Assembly (NCBI RefSeq): GCF_002994635.1
Contig: NZ_PVNL01000135.1
Span: 540,107 to 604,106 of the forward strand
From: Enhygromyxa salina
Lineage (GTDB): Bacteria > Myxococcota_A > Polyangia > Nannocystales > Nannocystaceae
DNA length: 64,000 nucleotides
Reading direction: 5' to 3'
The position numbers and the translations under genes are program-made. How positions within the stretch are numbered: position 1 is the stretch's first letter; every line of letters starts with the position of its first letter. The notes below the pieces were generated by a model. It was not told the DNA's origin. It saw nothing but the letters and a program-made list of their open reading frames with translations, and made no database searches. Shown here one piece after another: positions 1 to 7,758 of the stretch.

Positions 1-204
1 AGAACGTGGCGGAACTGTGCGGGGTGTCCCGGTGAAAAACGCCGCATTGATGAACGCGTCGAGTACGTCACGACGGCGAGGTCGCCTCGAGCACGGCGCG
101 TGCCCCAACATCTGGCCAGTGATCGAGAACAGATCGAGGACCGGGACCCCGAACGGGGTCTGGTCGGCGGCCAACCACTTGGTTTGGCCAGGTGTTGCAT
201 GCAT
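1..204 (-). pseudogene. Partial paralogue of the ankyrin protein N-terminus, cut by the window edge
   Basis: Reading leftward from an ATG at 204, the frame is open to the edge of the window. About 23 codons (KWLAADQTPFGVPVLDL and the next few residues) are almost identical to residues 37-59 of the ankyrin-repeat protein encoded at 319-1641. The downstream residues differ completely and look arginine- and proline-rich, unlike the intact protein. The fragment could be the start of a real paralogue running off the window, but the abrupt loss of similarity fits a recombined remnant better. No ribosome binding site is obvious. Confidence 0.35.
113..182. repeat. Direct repeat copy A (70 bp, partner at 1466-1535)
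   Basis: This 70-bp block matches 1466-1535 at 69 of 70 positions in the same orientation; the single difference is a G/C change. Similarity stops sharply on both sides. It corresponds to the conserved N-terminal motif of the ankyrin protein, so it is a recent partial gene duplication or gene-conversion tract. Confidence 0.85.
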
Positions 205-318
205 GCGTCCGGTTTTCTACGGTGCGGCCTGGACCGGCTGCCTGTCCATGCGCCGCGCCGGGGCAGTGGTTGCGCTTCGGTGACTCACACGCTCGGTGTC
301 CCGATTGCGGTCGGGCGA

Positions 319-1641
319 TCACTTACGCCTGAGGGCCCGAGCAGCCTGTGGCGTTGCTAGCGGCGAGGCATGATGGAGCTCGAGGAGCTCGACGCTCTGC
401 GGTTTGTGCTCTTGCTTGGCGATCGCCAGCGCGTCGAGTCCGTCAGCCTCGGCCCGAGGATCCGCGCCAGCGCGCAGCAGCGCGTCGGCGACCTCGACGT
501 GGCCAAGGCCGCAGGCGATGTGCAGGGGCGTATGTCCGTGTCGGGTCCGGCCCTCGAGGTCGACGTCGTGGGCGATCAGCCACTCGACGAGCTCGGCTCG
601 GTTGGTCTCGGCCGCGGCGTGCAGAAGGTTGAACAGGTCGAGGTTGACGACGTCGGTTCGGGCGCCGGCCGAGTACAGGGTGTCGAGCAGTGCGAGCTCG
701 CCACCGCTGACGATCGCCCAAACGATCGGAACCTGGGCTCGGTCGTCGCCCAAAGTGGGGTCGGCGCCGAGCTCCAAGAGCAGCTCGACGAGCGCGGGCT
801 CGTGCTTGATCACGGCGACGGCGAGGGGTCGCAGGCCGCGGGTCGGGCTGGGGGCATCGATCGCCACGCCGGCCGCAGCGAGCTCGCGGACCCGCTCGAG
901 ATCGGCGTCGCGCACGGCCAACACCAGGGCCCCGTCGCTGCGCAGCGGTCGAATCGAACTGGGCGGATCCCAGGACAGCGCCGCGCATTTGGCCATGTGG
1001 CCGAACGGCCCGAACACCGTCAACGGCGCGGCCTCGAGCAGCGCAGCCCCATCGGCGTCGGCGGGCAATGGCAGGACTTGGTCCAGAGCGTGACTGCGGA
1101 TCAGCCAATCGAAGGTCTCGACTGGATCGCCGAACACGTCAAACCCAGCGGCTTTGCTGATCCGCACGACATCGAGCACCAATTCGTCGCCCTCGCGCCG
1201 GGCCTCGGCGACCGCCTGGACCTCCCCGGTCCAGCTACGGGCAGCCAGAACCTGGCCGTCGCGCAGGGCGAGCACCCACTTGTGCTCCATCTCCCGCGGC
1301 GTGAACAACAGCCCGTCGCCGAGCAAGGGGTCGGCCGGATACCGCAGGGCGCAGGCGAGCGGCTCGAGCTCGGCCAGGCTCGAGCCATCGAGCTCCGCGC
1401 CGACGCTTTGGGACCAGGATATCGACCGCGCGGCGGCTTCGGGATTCTCACTCGTCGACAACAATTGGCCAGTGATCGAGAACAGATCGAGGACCGGGAC
1501 CCCGAACCGGGTCTGGTCGGCGGCCAACCACTTGGCGCGTTGCTGGACGGCCGAGCCCCCGGCAGCATCGTCGTTGGACCCGGGCGAATGGCCCAGGAGT
1601 TTAGCCTTCGTGCGCTCCCACCAGGTTGGCATCGTCGGCAT
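319..1641 (-). CDS. Ankyrin-repeat protein with myxobacterial N-terminal domain
   Basis: This is a 440-residue cytoplasmic-looking protein with no signal peptide. Residues about 35-235 form an N-terminal region of unknown function (KWLAADQTRFGVPVLDL near residue 37, then a beta-rich region). Residues about 240-425 contain four to five ankyrin repeats, with cores such as GLRPLAVAVIKHEPALVELL, NLLHAAAETNRAELVEWLI and TPLHIACGLGHVEVADALL. Ankyrin repeats normally mediate protein-protein contact, so a binding role is inferred; no catalytic motif is visible. The start at 1641 lies 17 bases after a TGA that ends a coding remnant in the same direction, so the gene may once have been second in an operon. 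Fragments of similar sequence sit on both sides. Confidence 0.85.
   Translation of the reverse strand: MPTMPTWWERTKAKLLGHSPGSNDDAAGGSAVQQRAKWLAADQTRFGVPVLDLFSITGQLLSTSENPEAAARSISWSQSVGAELDGSSLAELEPLACALRYPADPLLGDGLLFTPREMEHKWVLALRDGQVLAARSWTGEVQAVAEARREGDELVLDVVRISKAAGFDVFGDPVETFDWLIRSHALDQVLPLPADADGAALLEAAPLTVFGPFGHMAKCAALSWDPPSSIRPLRSDGALVLAVRDADLERVRELAAAGVAIDAPSPTRGLRPLAVAVIKHEPALVELLLELGADPTLGDDRAQVPIVWAIVSGGELALLDTLYSAGARTDVVNLDLFNLLHAAAETNRAELVEWLIAHDVDLEGRTRHGHTPLHIACGLGHVEVADALLRAGADPRAEADGLDALAIAKQEHKPQSVELLELHHASPLATPQAARALRRK
1466..1535. repeat. Direct repeat copy B (70 bp, partner at 113-182)
   Basis: This copy lies inside the intact ankyrin gene and encodes its residues of about 37-59. 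It matches copy A at 69 of 70 bases. Because this copy sits in a full-length reading frame it is probably the source, and copy A the derivative. Confidence 0.85.
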
Positions 1642-1658
1642 CGTACATCGAGCGGCGC

Positions 1659-1739
1659 TCAGCCCGTGAGCTCGGCGAGTGAGCCGTGGGTGTGCAGGGT
1701 CCAGATCGCGTCGGGGTGGCCTTGGCCGGCCGCCGGGGG
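1659..1739 (-). pseudogene. C-terminal remnant of an upstream gene
   Basis: On the minus strand 26 codons ending in GHPDAIWTLHTHGSLAELTG and a TGA stop are preceded by an in-frame TAG at 1742-1740. The composition looks coding and the stop is 17 bases before the ATG of the ankyrin gene, as expected for the tail of a gene formerly upstream of it. No intact longer frame can be built here. Together with 1-204 this suggests repeated rearrangement around the ankyrin gene. The rest of 1740-2023 holds no clear gene apart from the weak 31-codon frame at 1916. Confidence 0.3.
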
Positions 1740-1915
1740 CTACCTGCGAGGGACGTCAGAGCCGAGCGCGCTGGCGAAGACGGAGCGCACGTGTGCTTGC
1801 ATGGCGGCGATGCTGGCCGCTGTGTGAGCGGACGTCGTCTTCGCTGGGGCGCCGCGCTGTCGGATCACCCGGCGCTGTCGGAGCGCCCGCGAACGACAAA
1901 TAGCACGAAGAGGCG

Positions 1916-2011
1916 ATGAAGGCCGGGACCGACGAAGAGAACATCAAGAAGCTCGGCGCGCTGAAAATCCTGCGCATCACAGAGCCTTGCGCGGGCACTC
2001 GCGCCAACTAA
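1916..2011 (+). CDS. Possible 31-residue ORF
   Basis: A short frame beginning MKAGTDEENIKKLGALKILR is preceded by AGAGG about five bases before the ATG, a good ribosome binding site. It ends 12 bases before the next gene. The peptide is charged at the start and has one Cys near the end. I recognise no family. It may be chance, or the last piece of a decayed gene in the intergenic stretch 1642-2023. Confidence 0.22.
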   Translation: MKAGTDEENIKKLGALKILRITEPCAGTRAN

Positions 2012-2023
2012 ACCGCTCGTACG

Positions 2024-2560
2024 ATGCTCCCGCAAGCAATCCTCCTCTTCATGGCGCTGGCTTCGCCCCTCGATGGGGCATCGGTGCCACCGCGCTATGA
2101 TGGTGAGCTCGAATCGCCCCCAGACTTTGGGTCTCGCCTCGAGCGCGTGCACATGGAAGAGCATGGCGATTCAACCGAAATCGTCGCTCTCGACTCAATG
2201 GGGTCTCCGATCGGTGTGCTCAGCGTTTGGGCCGACTCGGCAGGCGTGGTCCACGTAGACTCGGACTACGACGATGGCTACTTGCACGTCGCGGTCGTCG
2301 ATGGCATTCCGGTCATTGATTCGACCCTGGACCCCGACATCGCCGCAGAGCGTGCCGCGCTCATCGGAAACGAACTCGTGGTGCCGAACCCGCCAGACGT
2401 CCCGGTTGGCTGGGGCGCTTGTGCATTCGCGGCAACCGGGACAGTGATCGCGGCGGCGACGGCAAATCCGTGGGTCATCGGGGGCGCCATCGCAAGCGCG
2501 TGCAGCTGCCTCCCCATGATTATTGAGGAATTCGAGGATATGAAATGCCCGCTTTGGTGA
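2024..2560 (+). CDS. Secreted protein with small-residue-rich, four-cysteine C-terminus
   Basis: This 178-residue protein begins with a short hydrophobic signal sequence (about residues 4-19). The middle (25-125) is acidic and beta-rich. The last 48 residues change character: a Gly/Ala/Thr/Val-rich hydrophobic segment bracketed by four cysteines at about 133, 160, 162 and 175, with CSC in the middle. A hydrophobic, small-residue, Cys-containing tail behind a secreted N-terminal region resembles the layout of some large bacteriocin precursors, but I recognise no family. The stop overlaps the next gene by 16 bases, so the two are very likely co-translated. Confidence 0.7.
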   Translation: MLPQAILLFMALASPLDGASVPPRYDGELESPPDFGSRLERVHMEEHGDSTEIVALDSMGSPIGVLSVWADSAGVVHVDSDYDDGYLHVAVVDGIPVIDSTLDPDIAAERAALIGNELVVPNPPDVPVGWGACAFAATGTVIAAATANPWVIGGAIASACSCLPMIIEEFEDMKCPLW

Positions 2561-2829
2561 CCAGCATATTGGTCGGCTGGATCGTCGCCGGCGGGCTCGC
2601 GGTCGCCATCCATGGTTTTTCGGGGGGCGGTTGGATCGGGGGTCTCCTTTGGGGGATCATTGGCCCGGCCCTAACACTCTACGAGTGGGCATCACTTCGA
2701 AAAGCCTCGCCGGATATGAAGCACGCCGCGGACCGGATGCTCCTCGCTTGGGGGATGCTGCTACTCGCACTGGCCATCCCGGCCATCGATGCCGTCGGGG
2801 CCCGCGTCTGCGCCCTGCTGTCGGGTTAG
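2545..2829 (+). CDS. Small integral membrane protein, partner of the preceding secreted protein
   Basis: The predicted protein has 94 residues and three likely membrane helices at about 5-22, 29-47 and 67-90, joined by a short charged loop (SLRKASPDMKHAADR). Its start lies inside the last codons of the upstream gene, indicating translational coupling. No domain is recognised. In bacteriocin loci a small polytopic protein following the precursor often gives immunity; that role here is speculation from context only. The stop overlaps the convergent CBS-like gene by four bases. Confidence 0.65.
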   Translation: MPALVTSILVGWIVAGGLAVAIHGFSGGGWIGGLLWGIIGPALTLYEWASLRKASPDMKHAADRMLLAWGMLLLALAIPAIDAVGARVCALLSG

Positions 2830-3370
2830 CGCGCCGAACAGGCTCGCCACGACCCACCCATGTCGCCGTTTTCGATCAGCGCGCGGAGGCCGTGCTCGAT
2901 CTCGCCGAGCAGGACAAAGGGCGAGGCGAGGTCCAGCAGCTGGCGACCGAGGTCCTTCTTGGTGACGATGCCCGTGATCTTGTTCTTCGGTCTGCGTATC
3001 AGCACGTAGCCGTGTTTGATGATACCGGGGATCACCTCGAGAAGTGGCCGGGTATGTAGATCGAAGGTGGTCAGGGTCTCGTCGATCGCGGCCTCGAGTT
3101 CGGCCCGACCCATGCGGAAACACTGGCCAAACATGCGCAGGTAGTCGGCCGGCGTCCGCCTCGATGGTCAGGACTCGAGCGCCGATCCGCTCGCCGCCCC
3201 TCAATCGCCAGCGCCGGCTGCTCGCGCTGCGTGATCGCTTGCGCCACATCGGGCACTTCGAGCTGCTCGGGATCGAGCCGGTCGGCCGCGACGGCCGCTT
3301 CCTCGGCGTAGTCCTCGGGCGGCGAGAGCAACGGCCACCAACTCGCGAGGTCCGGGTACCCCCTACCCAA
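2826..3370 (-). pseudogene. CBS-domain-like protein, disrupted by two frameshifts
   Basis: The coding signal passes through all three minus-strand frames. Frame one runs from a TTG near 3370 (GYPDLASWWPLLSPPEDY) to REQPALAIE. The next stretch, GGERIGARVLTIEAD, is in a second frame around 3165-3200. The last 100 residues (TPADYLRMFGQ to the TAA at 2826) are in a third. Read together the segments make one plausible protein of about 180 residues whose end has a CBS-like core (VLIRRPKNKITGIVTKKDLG). CBS domains bind adenine nucleotides in other proteins. Each frame change is equivalent to one extra base (or two missing). Two sequencing errors cannot be excluded. The apparent start overlaps the stop of the upstream gene by eight bases. 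Confidence 0.6.
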
Positions 3371-3800
3371 CCTGACGCGAGCCCGTCGACTCGATCCCCA
3401 GCCGCACAATCGCGTCCTCGCACAGCTTCATCGCCTCGCTGTACGTCGCACACACGACATACTGACTACGGACCGACGGCAACATCTGCAGGATGAAGCG
3501 CAGCAGGTTCCCGAGCATCGACGGCATGTGATACGCGGTGAAGGTCGGGATCCGCGGGGTCACATCCTCGAACTCCCGAACAAACCGCTCACGCATCTCT
3601 CGGGTCCATCGGATGATCTCCATGATCTCGGCGCGCGGGGGGATCTCGACGTCGACGATGTCGTAGATCAGCGCGAACGGCTCGTGACGATCCAAGAGCG
3701 CGTTGAGATCGTCGCGCATGCGCTCGGTCACGCCACCGCGTGCGTGCTCGCGGATGCGTATGACCACCAATGGCCACCGGCTATCGTCAAACTCGTACAC
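3363..3800 (-). CDS. Hypothetical 145-residue protein, STAS/SpoIIAA-like
   Basis: This is a soluble protein starting MYEFDDSRWPLVVIRI. The order of strands and helices, with an ALIYDIVDVEIP strand-turn and a helical second half (MREIIRW-like and LLRFILQMLPSVR segments), resembles small STAS or SpoIIAA-like proteins found in myxobacteria, but no diagnostic motif is present and the assignment is tentative. It is divergent from dinB with 34 bases between start codons, so the two promoters overlap. Its stop overlaps the start of the frameshifted CBS-like gene, which suggests an original two-gene operon. Confidence 0.65.
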   Translation of the reverse strand: MYEFDDSRWPLVVIRIREHARGGVTERMRDDLNALLDRHEPFALIYDIVDVEIPPRAEIMEIIRWTREMRERFVREFEDVTPRIPTFTAYHMPSMLGNLLRFILQMLPSVRSQYVVCATYSEAMKLCEDAIVRLGIESTGSRQVG

Positions 3801-3834
3801 GCCGCGAGTGTAAAACTTCGGCTAGCATCCCGTC

Positions 3835-5070
3835 ATGTCCCCGCCGCGTCGCATCGCGCACATCGACATGGACGCGTTCTTCGCGTCGGTCGAGATCCGC
3901 GATGATCCCACGCTTCGAGGCCGGCCGGTGCTCGTTGGGTTCGCGGGCAAGCGCGGGGTGGTGGCGGCGGCGTCCTACGAAGCCCGACGGTTCGGCTGCC
4001 ACTCCGCCCAACCCATGGCGATCGCGCTGCGCAAGTGCCCCCACGCCGCCGTCGTCGCCCCTCGTCACGAGCGATACGTGGAGGTGTCGCGCGAGGTGTT
4101 CGAGATCTTCTCGCGCTTCACGCCGGTCGTCGAGGGGCTGTCGATCGACGAGGCGTTCCTGGATCTGGCCGGCACCGAGCGACTGCACGGGCCACCGCGG
4201 GCGATCGCGGTGGCGATCCGCGAGGCCGTGCGCCGCGAGCTGAACCTGACCTGCTCGGTGGGCCTCGCAACGAGCAAGTTCATCGCCAAGATCGCCAGCG
4301 AGCGCGACAAACCCGATGGGCTGACCGAGGTCCCGCCCGGACACGAGCGCGCGTTCTTGGCTCCGCTCGCGATCCGGCAGCTCTGGGGTGTGGGTCCGAA
4401 GACCGCCCAGGCGCTGCAGCGCCTCGGCGTCCGCACGGTCGGCGAGATCGCCCAGCTCGGCGCGGCGACGCTCGAGCAGGAGCTCGGCGAGCATGGCTTG
4501 CACCTCCACCGCCTGAGCCTGGGGCTCGACGATCGGGAGGTCACCCCCGGCCGCGAGCGCAAGCAGATCAGCCACGAGAACACGTTTGAAATCGACCTCA
4601 CGACCCGCGCGGAGATCGAAGAGTGGCTGCTGCGTCAGGCCACCCGGGTCGGCGATCGACTCGCCGCCAAGCAACTGCGCGGTCGCAAGGTTCAGATCAA
4701 GCTGCGCGACACGGCCTTCACCACGTGGACCCGGCAGTGCACGCTCGAGCGGCCCTCGGCCCAGACCAAGGCGATCTTCGAGGCGGCGCGGGGCCTGCTC
4801 GACAAGCTCGACGCCGAAGGGCTGCTGCGTGGGCGTCGGTTTCGCCTGACCGGGCTCGGCGTCAGCGAGCTGGTCGACGCCCACGAAGCCGCGCCCGCCC
4901 GGCAGCTCGAGCTCGTGGGGTTGGACGGGGGCTTGGGCGGGGCGGAGCCGGTCGACGACGGCGCGCGCAAGGCCGAAGCCGTGCAAGACGTGCTCAGCGA
5001 GGTCCGCCGGCGGTTCGGCGGTAAGGCGTTGTCTCCGGCCGGCGTCAGCGGGCGCCGCAAGCCGCCCTGA
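3835..5070 (+). CDS. dinB: DNA polymerase IV (Y-family translesion polymerase)
   Basis: The product is 411 residues, slightly longer than typical DinB. The palm motif HIDMDAFFASVE lies at residues 9-20 and the catalytic motif GLSIDEAFLD at 101-110, giving the metal-binding acidic residues D11, D105 and E106. A YEARRFG segment in the fingers and a helix-hairpin-helix-like segment (QLWGVGPKTAQALQRLGV, near 182) follow, then a little-finger domain from about 245. The enzyme copies damaged DNA with low fidelity. The C-terminal 40 residues are variable; QLELV near 363 could be a beta-clamp contact, but the usual terminal clamp motif is not evident. No SOS box is clearly recognisable in the short divergent promoter. 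Confidence 0.96.
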   Translation: MSPPRRIAHIDMDAFFASVEIRDDPTLRGRPVLVGFAGKRGVVAAASYEARRFGCHSAQPMAIALRKCPHAAVVAPRHERYVEVSREVFEIFSRFTPVVEGLSIDEAFLDLAGTERLHGPPRAIAVAIREAVRRELNLTCSVGLATSKFIAKIASERDKPDGLTEVPPGHERAFLAPLAIRQLWGVGPKTAQALQRLGVRTVGEIAQLGAATLEQELGEHGLHLHRLSLGLDDREVTPGRERKQISHENTFEIDLTTRAEIEEWLLRQATRVGDRLAAKQLRGRKVQIKLRDTAFTTWTRQCTLERPSAQTKAIFEAARGLLDKLDAEGLLRGRRFRLTGLGVSELVDAHEAAPARQLELVGLDGGLGGAEPVDDGARKAEAVQDVLSEVRRRFGGKALSPAGVSGRRKPP

Positions 5071-5085
5071 GATCACTCGGGCAGC

Positions 5086-5625
5086 TCACTCGGGAGCCGG
5101 GTTTGCGATCTGATCGCGGAGCGCCTCGTCGTCGGCGGCGTCCCACTGCTCGACATCGGGGAGCTCATCGACGCCAGCGGCCGACTCCGCGGCGGGCTCC
5201 GTCGCCGTCGCCGAGCTAGTCGACGAGGACTGCGAGGCCTTGGCCGCGGCCGGCTTGGTCGGCCCGGGTGTGGACGCGCCCGCGTGCTTGCGCCGTGGCT
5301 GCTTGGCCGCGACGAGCGTCGGCTTGGCGGCGGGCTCGACCGGGGCTTCGACCGCGACCTCGGCGGACGGCGCCTCGACAGGATCGGGCGTCGCGTCTTC
5401 GACGACTTCCGAGCCGCCGCGGACGGCGAACCCGGCCCCGACCAACACGACCATGAGCAGCGCGCACCCAGCCACCCCACCGATCAGAAATTTTCGCTGC
5501 CGGGGGTCATCCCGCAGCGCCGTCGTCTGACGCTCGACGGCCAGATCAATGGTGCCTCCGGCCCACTCGTGCTCGAGCTCGCCGTCGTCGAAGTTTTGCT
5601 GATCACCAGGCTTGGAGTTGGACAC
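5086..5625 (-). CDS. Single-pass membrane protein with Ala/Pro/Ser-rich periplasmic tail
   Basis: The predicted product is 179 residues. An N-terminal cytoplasmic segment of about 45 residues ends in PRQRK, followed by a single membrane helix at about 46-68. The rest is low complexity, rich in Ala, Pro, Glu and Lys, with an acidic end. The layout resembles an anchor with a wall-spanning stalk, but there is no recognisable domain. It converges with dinB with 15 bases between the stops. Confidence 0.7.
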   Translation of the reverse strand: MSNSKPGDQQNFDDGELEHEWAGGTIDLAVERQTTALRDDPRQRKFLIGGVAGCALLMVVLVGAGFAVRGGSEVVEDATPDPVEAPSAEVAVEAPVEPAAKPTLVAAKQPRRKHAGASTPGPTKPAAAKASQSSSTSSATATEPAAESAAGVDELPDVEQWDAADDEALRDQIANPAPE

Positions 5626-5743
5626 AGGGGTTCTCCGGGCCGGGAAGCTAGCCTGAGTCCCGGTAGAGTCAAGGCCGGGCGACCGAGCGGCGAGCGCTGG
5701 TGGCGTGGGCCGACGGGGCCCACGCCAACCCCCGCCCGACCGA

Positions 5744-7549
5744 TCACTGCTGAAAGCAGTAGATCGGCATCAAGATGTTGCAGGCCGGCCCCGGGGCGGC
5801 GCAGTTGGTCCAGGTCGAATTCGCGGCCGTGGTCACGCCTGGGGTGCCGAGGCCGCTGACCGCCGACGAGGTGAAGTTGTTGCAGCGGCCGAGCCCACCC
5901 GCGGCGGTGCCGTCCGCTCCGGTCCCGGTCCTGGCCACCCGGTTGGTGCCGCAGGTCATGTCCGCCGTGGCCGGGGACGCGCCGCCGAGCTCGGTGATGC
6001 TGATCGCCCCGTCGAGGGTGCCGTCGACCAGGTCAGCCCAGTTGTCGGCGACCTTGGTCCCGTTGCGGAGGAAGTACGGCACGGTCGACTGGACGAAGCG
6101 CGTCGAGGGGGAGCCCTGGACGGTCGAGATCCAGGCCTTGTAGGTGCCGGGCAGCAACGCCGCTTGCGCGCGCGCCTGGCAGATCGCGTCGGCGCCGACG
6201 AGACCGCCGAGGTTGCCGGTGTGCAGGGTGCTGGTCACGAACACCAGGCGAGCTTCCCAGTTGCACATGGGTGAGCAGCCGTCGAACGAGTTGAGGTTGC
6301 CGTCGTCGCACTCCTCGCCGCCCTGCACGAAGCCATCGCCGCAGGCCGCCAGCTCGCAGGCGTTGGTGCACATGTCGTTGTTGTTGGCGTTGGCGTCATC
6401 GCAGGCCTCGACGCCCTGCTGCACGAAGCCATCGCCGCAGGTCGCGTTGGTGCACATGGCCACGCACGCGTCGGTGTCGTCGTCGTTGGCGTCGTCGCAC
6501 TCCTCGAAGCCCTCGTGCACGACGCCGTCACCACACACGGCGTCGGTGCACATGTTGGTGCACTCGTTGCCGTCGACGTTGTCACCGTCGTCGCACGCCT
6601 CGACGCCCTCCTGCACGAAGCCGTCACCGCAGGTCGCGTCCATGCAGCTCACGCAGTCGTCGGTGTTGTCGAGGTTGCCGTCGTCGCACTCCTCGACCCC
6701 CTCCTGCACGAGCAGGTCGCCACACACCGCGCCGACGCACTGGTCGGTGCAGTCGTCGGTGTTGTCCTGGTTGCCGTCGTCGCAGTCTTCACCGGGTTGG
6801 GTGATCCCGTCGCCGCAGACCTCGACCTGACAGCTCGGGCCGCAGCCGTCGAACGCGTCGGTGTTGCCGTCGTCGCAGGTCTCGCCCGGCTGCATGACCC
6901 CGTCGCCGCAGCCCTCGAGCTCGCAGGTGGCGGTGCAGCCGTCGAAGTCCTCGATGTTGCCGTCGTCGCAGGTTTCGGGGGGCTGCACGATCGCGTCGCC
7001 GCAGGCCTCGATCTGGCAGCTGGGACCGCAGCCGTCGAACTCGTCGATGTTGCCGTCGTCGCAGGCCTCGCCCGGCTGCATGATCCCGTCGCCGCAGCCC
7101 TCGAGCAGGCACTCGGCGCTGCAGCCGTCGCCGTCGTCGATGTTGCCGTCGTCGCAGGTCTCGACGCCCGCTTGGACGAAGCCGTCGCCGCAGGCCGCGA
7201 TCGTGCACTCACTCGTGCAATCGTCGCTGTCGTCCGCGTTGGCGTCGTCGCACTCCTCGCCGGGATCCGTGATGCCGTCGCCGCAGGAGGTTGGATCGCC
7301 GTCGCCGTCGCCGTCTGCGTCGCCATCGCCGGGATCGCCGTCGCCATCTCCGTCACCCTCACCATCGCCGTCACCCTCACCATCGCCGTCGCCCTCACCA
7401 TCGCCGTCACCATCGCCGTCGCCGAGCGTCGAGTCGGAGCTGCTCCCCGCCCCGATGTCTCCGGCCTCGATCACATCATCGGCGCACGAGGCCGTCATCG
7501 AACACAGCAACGAAGCGGTCAGCAGGGAGACACGGTAATGGTTTTGCAT
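5744..7549 (-). CDS. DUF4215 cysteine-repeat lipoprotein with C-terminal DUF1554-like domain
   Basis: The chosen ATG at 7549 gives a 601-residue lipoprotein: hydrophobic signal with lipobox TASC (Cys22). An upstream extension of the frame encodes no signal and was rejected. Residues about 43-86 are an extreme Gly-Asp/Glu linker. Residues about 88-435 contain 11 tandem repeats of about 31 residues, each starting CGDG and carrying a CDDGN core with further cysteines. This is the Myxococcus cysteine-rich repeat (DUF4215). The last 165 residues (from LVFVTSTLHTGNLGGLVGAD) match the DUF1554/endostatin-like fold seen at the ends of such proteins. A surface-exposed adhesive or structural role is likely; no enzyme motif is visible. 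Confidence 0.9.
   Translation of the reverse strand: MQNHYRVSLLTASLLCSMTASCADDVIEAGDIGAGSSSDSTLGDGDGDGDGEGDGDGEGDGDGEGDGDGDGDPGDGDADGDGDGDPTSCGDGITDPGEECDDANADDSDDCTSECTIAACGDGFVQAGVETCDDGNIDDGDGCSAECLLEGCGDGIMQPGEACDDGNIDEFDGCGPSCQIEACGDAIVQPPETCDDGNIEDFDGCTATCELEGCGDGVMQPGETCDDGNTDAFDGCGPSCQVEVCGDGITQPGEDCDDGNQDNTDDCTDQCVGAVCGDLLVQEGVEECDDGNLDNTDDCVSCMDATCGDGFVQEGVEACDDGDNVDGNECTNMCTDAVCGDGVVHEGFEECDDANDDDTDACVAMCTNATCGDGFVQQGVEACDDANANNNDMCTNACELAACGDGFVQGGEECDDGNLNSFDGCSPMCNWEARLVFVTSTLHTGNLGGLVGADAICQARAQAALLPGTYKAWISTVQGSPSTRFVQSTVPYFLRNGTKVADNWADLVDGTLDGAISITELGGASPATADMTCGTNRVARTGTGADGTAAGGLGRCNNFTSSAVSGLGTPGVTTAANSTWTNCAAPGPACNILMPIYCFQQ
7292..7423 (-). repeat. Gly-Asp-coding microsatellite inside the DUF4215 gene
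   Basis: About 130 bp of near-perfect six-base periodicity (on the coding strand GGCGAC and GGTGAG variants) encode the GDGDGEGDG linker behind the lipobox. Such tracts are prone to slippage by whole repeats, which would change linker length without breaking the frame. Confidence 0.8.
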
Positions 7550-7758
7550 TTCGGCATTTGAGCCGAGGTTGGGTCCGGGTGTCCATAGCCGCGAGCCGGT
7601 TGGAGCCCGCTCGCTGGGCACCGCTGGGCACAACCGATGCTCAGTGTCCGAACGACCGCGGCGGGAGAGCGGGACGACAGCCGCGACGCGCTCGGCATCG
7701 AGCAGGGCACCGAGCCGCCCCACGCCCGGTGAAGTATCGTGCGCCCAACACCGGACCC

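Noticed and set aside
370..1827. 485-codon plus-strand frame
   Set aside because: It is the antisense shadow of the ankyrin gene; the composition is Gly/Arg/Gln-rich without domains.
7292..7423. Possible CRISPR-like array
   Set aside because: The repeats are six-base and coding; no spacer structure exists. No CRISPR array is visible elsewhere in the window.
6515..7561. 348-codon plus-strand frame rich in Val and Ala
   Set aside because: It lies opposite the DUF4215 repeats and has a monotonous repeat composition caused by those repeats.
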